A DNA stretch of 64,000 bases from PKWO01 sp036384915 (lineage in GTDB: Bacteria; Pseudomonadota; Gammaproteobacteria; Burkholderiales; Burkholderiaceae_D), in assembly GCA_036384915.1 (NCBI GenBank), contig DASVLJ010000079.1:50242-114241 (forward strand), given 5' to 3'. A program made the position numbers and the translations under genes. Shown here in pieces: positions 61,135 through 64,000 of the stretch (its first letter is position 1; each line of letters opens with the position of its first letter). The notes beneath the pieces were generated by a model. It ran no database searches, had not been told where the DNA came from, and saw only the letters and a list, made by a program, of their open reading frames with translations.

Positions 61135-63078
61135 TTACGATGATTTTCTGACGCGTAGATACCATTCGCATAGCAACCTGACCTGCTTGGCCGTGTAACC
61201 CTTTTCCACCATGCGTGCGACAAATTCCTGGTGCTTGTTGGCATCGTCGGCGCTGGCCTTGGCGTTGAAGGAAATAACCGGCAGCAATTCCTCGGTGTTC
61301 GAGAACATTTTCTTTTCGATCACCGTGCGCAGCTTTTCATAACTGGTCCAGAGCGGGTTCTTGCCGGCGTTCTGGGCGCGCGCACGCAACACGAAGTTGA
61401 CGATTTCGTTACGGAAATCCTTGGGATTCGAAATGCCGGCCGGCTTTTCGATCTTTTCCAACTCATTGTTGAGCGCTTCACGGTCGAAGCTTTCGCCGGT
61501 GTCGGGATCGCGGAATTCCTGATCCTGGATCCAGAAATCGGCAAAGGTCACATAACGGTCGAAAATATTCTGGCCGTATTCGGAATAGCTTTCCAGATAA
61601 GCGGTCTGGATTTCCTTGCCGATGAATTCGACGTAGCGCTGCGCCAGATATTCCTTGATATAAGAGAAATATTTTTGCTCGGTCTCCGGCGGGAACTGCT
61701 CACGCTCGACTTGCTGTTCCAGCACATAGAGCAAGTGCACCGGATTGGCAGCGACTTCCGTGGTGTCGAAGTTGAACACTTTCGACAGGATTTTGAAGGC
61801 AAACCGCGTCGAAAGACCCGTCATCCCCTCGTCCACGCCTGCATAGTCGGCGTATTCCTGGCGCGACTTGGCTTTCGGGTCGGTATCCTTGAGGTTTTCG
61901 CCGTCATACACCTGCATTTTGGAGAAAATGCTCGAGTTTTCCGGCTCTTTCAAACGCGACAGGATGGCAAATTGCGCCATCATCTTCAAGGTGCCTGGTG
62001 CGCACGGCGCTTGCGACAGCGAGGAATTGCGCACGAGCTTGTCATAAATCTTGATTTCGTCCGTGACGCGCAGGCAATACGGCACCTTCACTATATAGAT
62101 ACGGTCAAGGAAGGCTTCGTTGTTCTTGTTATTCCGGAAAGCCTTCCATTCCGACTCATTCGAGTGTGCCAGCACCACCCCGTTGAAAGGAATGGCGCCA
62201 AAGCCTTCCGTGCCCTTGAAGTTGCCTTCCTGCGTGGCGGTCAGCAATGGATGCAGCACCTTGATCGGCGCCTTGAACATTTCGACGAATTCCATCAAGC
62301 CCTGGTTTGACAGGCACAGGCCGCCGGAATAGCTATAGGCATCGGGGTCGTCCTGTGCGTAGTCTTCGAGCTTGCGGATATCGACCTTGCCGACCAGCGA
62401 GGAGATGTCCTGGTTGTTCTCGTCACCAGGCTCGGTCTTGGCGATCGCGATCTGGCGCAACCGCGACGGCTGCAGCCGTGCGACGCGGAATTGCGAAATG
62501 TCGCCGCCAAACGCTTCGAGCCGCTTGTAGCACCACGGGCTCATCAGACCGGTGAGACGCCGGCGCGGAATCCCGTACTTCTCTTCGATCATCGGCCCAA
62601 GCTGTTCGGGATCGAACAGGCTGAGCGGGCTTTCGAACACCGGGCTCAGTTCGTCGCCGGCCTTCAGCACGTAGATCGGATGGACCTCCATCAGCGACTT
62701 GAGCCGCTCGGCCAGCGACGATTTGCCGCCGCCCACCGGCCCGAGCAGATAGAGGATCTGCTTGCGCTCTTCGAGGCCCTGCGCCGCGTGCCGGAAGAAG
62801 CCGACGATCCGCTCGATCGTCTCTTCCATGCCATGGAAGCCGGAGAAGGCCGGATAGGTCCGCATGGTGCGGTTGAGAAAGATACGGCCAAGGCGGGGGT
62901 CCTTGGCCGTGTCCACCATCTGAGGTTCGCCGATCGCAGCTAGTAGTCGCTCGGCGGCATTGGCGTAGCGTAGCGGATCGTTTCGACACGATTCCAGATA
63001 TTCCGCCATCGACATGTCGGTTTGGCTTCGAGCTTCGAAGGTCCGAGCGAAGGCGTTGAACAGAGAATCGTTGTACAT
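61135..63078 (-). CDS. yeaG: PrkA-family serine protein kinase / AAA+ protein (YeaG)
   Basis: 647 aa. The N-terminal PrkA AAA domain has the Walker A GPVGGGKSSLAERLK; further family segments are QIAIAKTEPGDENNQDISSLVGKVDIRKLE and GVVLAHSNESEWKAFRNNKNNEAFLDRIYIVKVPYCLRV. The C-terminal kinase-like region ends LLCEWYLRVRKSS, as in gamma/betaproteobacterial YeaG. The first 180 residues (MYNDSLFNAFARTFEARSQ) differ from the enterobacterial type and recall alphaproteobacterial PrkA. GGAGGAGAGGGG is a very strong ribosome site. First gene of prkA-yeaH-spoVR. Confidence 0.93.
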   Translation of the reverse strand: MYNDSLFNAFARTFEARSQTDMSMAEYLESCRNDPLRYANAAERLLAAIGEPQMVDTAKDPRLGRIFLNRTMRTYPAFSGFHGMEETIERIVGFFRHAAQGLEERKQILYLLGPVGGGKSSLAERLKSLMEVHPIYVLKAGDELSPVFESPLSLFDPEQLGPMIEEKYGIPRRRLTGLMSPWCYKRLEAFGGDISQFRVARLQPSRLRQIAIAKTEPGDENNQDISSLVGKVDIRKLEDYAQDDPDAYSYSGGLCLSNQGLMEFVEMFKAPIKVLHPLLTATQEGNFKGTEGFGAIPFNGVVLAHSNESEWKAFRNNKNNEAFLDRIYIVKVPYCLRVTDEIKIYDKLVRNSSLSQAPCAPGTLKMMAQFAILSRLKEPENSSIFSKMQVYDGENLKDTDPKAKSRQEYADYAGVDEGMTGLSTRFAFKILSKVFNFDTTEVAANPVHLLYVLEQQVEREQFPPETEQKYFSYIKEYLAQRYVEFIGKEIQTAYLESYSEYGQNIFDRYVTFADFWIQDQEFRDPDTGESFDREALNNELEKIEKPAGISNPKDFRNEIVNFVLRARAQNAGKNPLWTSYEKLRTVIEKKMFSNTEELLPVISFNAKASADDANKHQEFVARMVEKGYTAKQVRLLCEWYLRVRKSS

Positions 63079-63349
63079 AACCCCTCTCCTCCTATAGTCG
63101 CTGCGCCGCTGCGAGATCGGGCCGCGAAGATTCGCTACCCTCTAGCGCGACTGCCCCCAGTTTCGAATCACCACGATGTACATGAAGCGATTGGACACGC
63201 GATCGGTTCCTGAGCGCAATTCACAACGCGGGCAGCCTATGGGTTATAAACAGGCAGTCCGCCCATTCCGTGGGCGAAATCGCCTCGTTTAAATAGATTT
63301 AAGGAGCTTGTATCTGCGCCGCAACATCCGGATATCTACGGCGAGACGC

Positions 63350-63384
63350 AAAATTAAAGGGGCGGAACCCGAAGTTTCCGCCCC
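63350..63384 (-). terminator. Rho-independent terminator of the ABC binding-protein gene
   Basis: A perfect 9-bp stem GGGGCGGAA/TTCCGCCCC (63359-63367, 63376-63384) is followed on the minus strand by TTTAATTTT. It lies about 54 nt after the stop. The 63079-63437 gap otherwise shows only the prkA upstream region. Confidence 0.8.
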
Positions 63385-63437
63385 AAAGACCCGAAGGGAG
63401 TAACGCCTTTGGCGTAGACGGCGTTCCGCGCCTCTAC

Positions 63438-64000
63438 CTATTTGTCTCCCAAAACATCTCCAAACAGCGCCCATGATTTGCCGTCAAAGCGCGCCATTTG
63501 AATCTGGTGGATCGGCGTGACGTCACTCGGGTCATTGTGAATGGTGATGCCGGGTAGCAGCATCGGCAGCGCGAGATTTTTCAGGTTCGTCGATTGCTTG
63601 AGAATGTTTTCGCGGCTGACATCGTCTTTGCAGTTGCGCAGAACCGCCTCCATCACCTCGGCGACGGTGTAGCCCTGCACGTTGAACAGATCGCCGGTAT
63701 TCGCATTTGGTTGATACTTCTTCATCCAGGCGAGGAAATCCTTGACGCCGGGATCATTGGCCCAACGCGCGTCGTTCGGATCCTTCAGATAAAGCCCGGT
63801 CACCACGCCGACGCTGTTCTCCAGACCCGCAGGCTCGAGCACGGCGGAAACGGAATTGGAGACCGATGGCAGGATGATGAGCGGCTTCCAGCCCATGCTG
63901 GCGGCTTTCTTGATCGCCTGCGCGGCGAATTTCGGTGTCGCCTCGGCGAACAAAACATTCGCCCCGGATTCACGCATCGTCACCATCTGGGAATCGATGG
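63438..64000 (-). CDS. Branched-chain amino-acid-type ABC transporter substrate-binding protein (partial, 5' end outside window)
   Basis: About 187 C-terminal residues; the frame stays open to the window edge (IDSQMVTMRESGANVLFAEATPKF). The type I periplasmic-binding fold (LivJ-like) is seen in ATPKFAAQAIKKAASMGW and SVSNSVSAVLEPAGLENSVGVVTGLYLKDPND. The C-terminus carries QIQMARFDGKSWALFGDVLGDK. It binds a small ligand, perhaps an amino acid, amide or aromatic acid, in the periplasm. No permease or ATPase genes are visible here. Confidence 0.82.
   Translation of the reverse strand, partial: IDSQMVTMRESGANVLFAEATPKFAAQAIKKAASMGWKPLIILPSVSNSVSAVLEPAGLENSVGVVTGLYLKDPNDARWANDPGVKDFLAWMKKYQPNANTGDLFNVQGYTVAEVMEAVLRNCKDDVSRENILKQSTNLKNLALPMLLPGITIHNDPSDVTPIHQIQMARFDGKSWALFGDVLGDK

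Noticed and set aside
1..64000. tRNA, rRNA or riboswitch genes
   Set aside because: No cloverleaf, rRNA segment or known riboswitch core was recognised by eye. A tRNAscan-SE or Infernal run would settle this.

Overview
The window is a GC-rich, densely coded stretch of bacterial chromosome. Its gene families fit a betaproteobacterium of the Burkholderiales, perhaps Oxalobacteraceae: a fused IcmF mutase, a fused indolepyruvate-ferredoxin-oxidoreductase-type enzyme, a PrkA/YeaH/SpoVR operon, YXWXPG-repeat proteins and GTAG-headed REP palindromes. This placement is inferred from family knowledge; no rRNA or other marker is present.

Layout. 1-10.8 kb is a malto-oligosaccharide utilisation locus: periplasmic GH13 enzyme, inner-membrane sugar transporter, LytS/LytTR-type two-component pair, small exported protein, flavin-dependent halogenase and a large TonB-dependent receptor. 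The transporter and receptor promoters carry the same 13-bp near-palindrome. 11.1-17.9 kb holds an OFA-like MFS transporter with its MarR regulator (beside a perfect 15-bp inverted repeat), a Tat-exported amidase, a luciferase-like oxidoreductase, a YqhD-type dehydrogenase and a glutathione S-transferase. 17.9-22.2 kb holds a GIY-YIG protein, a complete group II intron (class C by inference) inserted just after the terminator of an EF-G paralogue, and that paralogue. 22.7-24.9 kb holds a KptA/ADP-ribosylglycohydrolase pair and a divergent HMCES/YedK gene. 25.0-29.8 kb is an EmrAB plus outer-membrane-channel efflux operon under a MarR repressor that appears leaderless. 30-43.6 kb is mixed: a WXXGXW-repeat exported protein, an MFS exporter, SppA, a Tat lipoprotein murein peptidase, an M13 peptidase, acetyltransferases, a cupredoxin and an exported truncated globin, a diguanylate cyclase, a DMT exporter with a divergent Lrp regulator, and a LysR regulator. 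43.6-53 kb holds an FKBP lipoprotein, an exported DsrE protein, the fused 2-oxoacid oxidoreductase and IcmF; IcmF is preceded by a 20-bp perfect palindrome in a promoter-like position. 53-58.3 kb contains a REP-flanked RAYT transposase broken by an in-frame amber codon, a GNAT, an O-methyltransferase, an FAD dehydrogenase and a PAS-GGDEF protein. 58.3-63.1 kb is the prkA-yeaH-spoVR stress operon. The window ends inside a branched-chain-type ABC substrate-binding protein.

No single gene cluster looks like a wholly unknown system. The most useful observations are the shared operator in the sugar locus, the intron sitting on a terminator, three REP types with the same GTAG head together with a nonsense-mutated RAYT, the IcmF promoter palindrome, the ADP-ribose-chemistry operon with its palindromic divergent promoter, and a possible compositional or assembly junction inside prkA near the right edge. 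Regulatory calls were read by eye.
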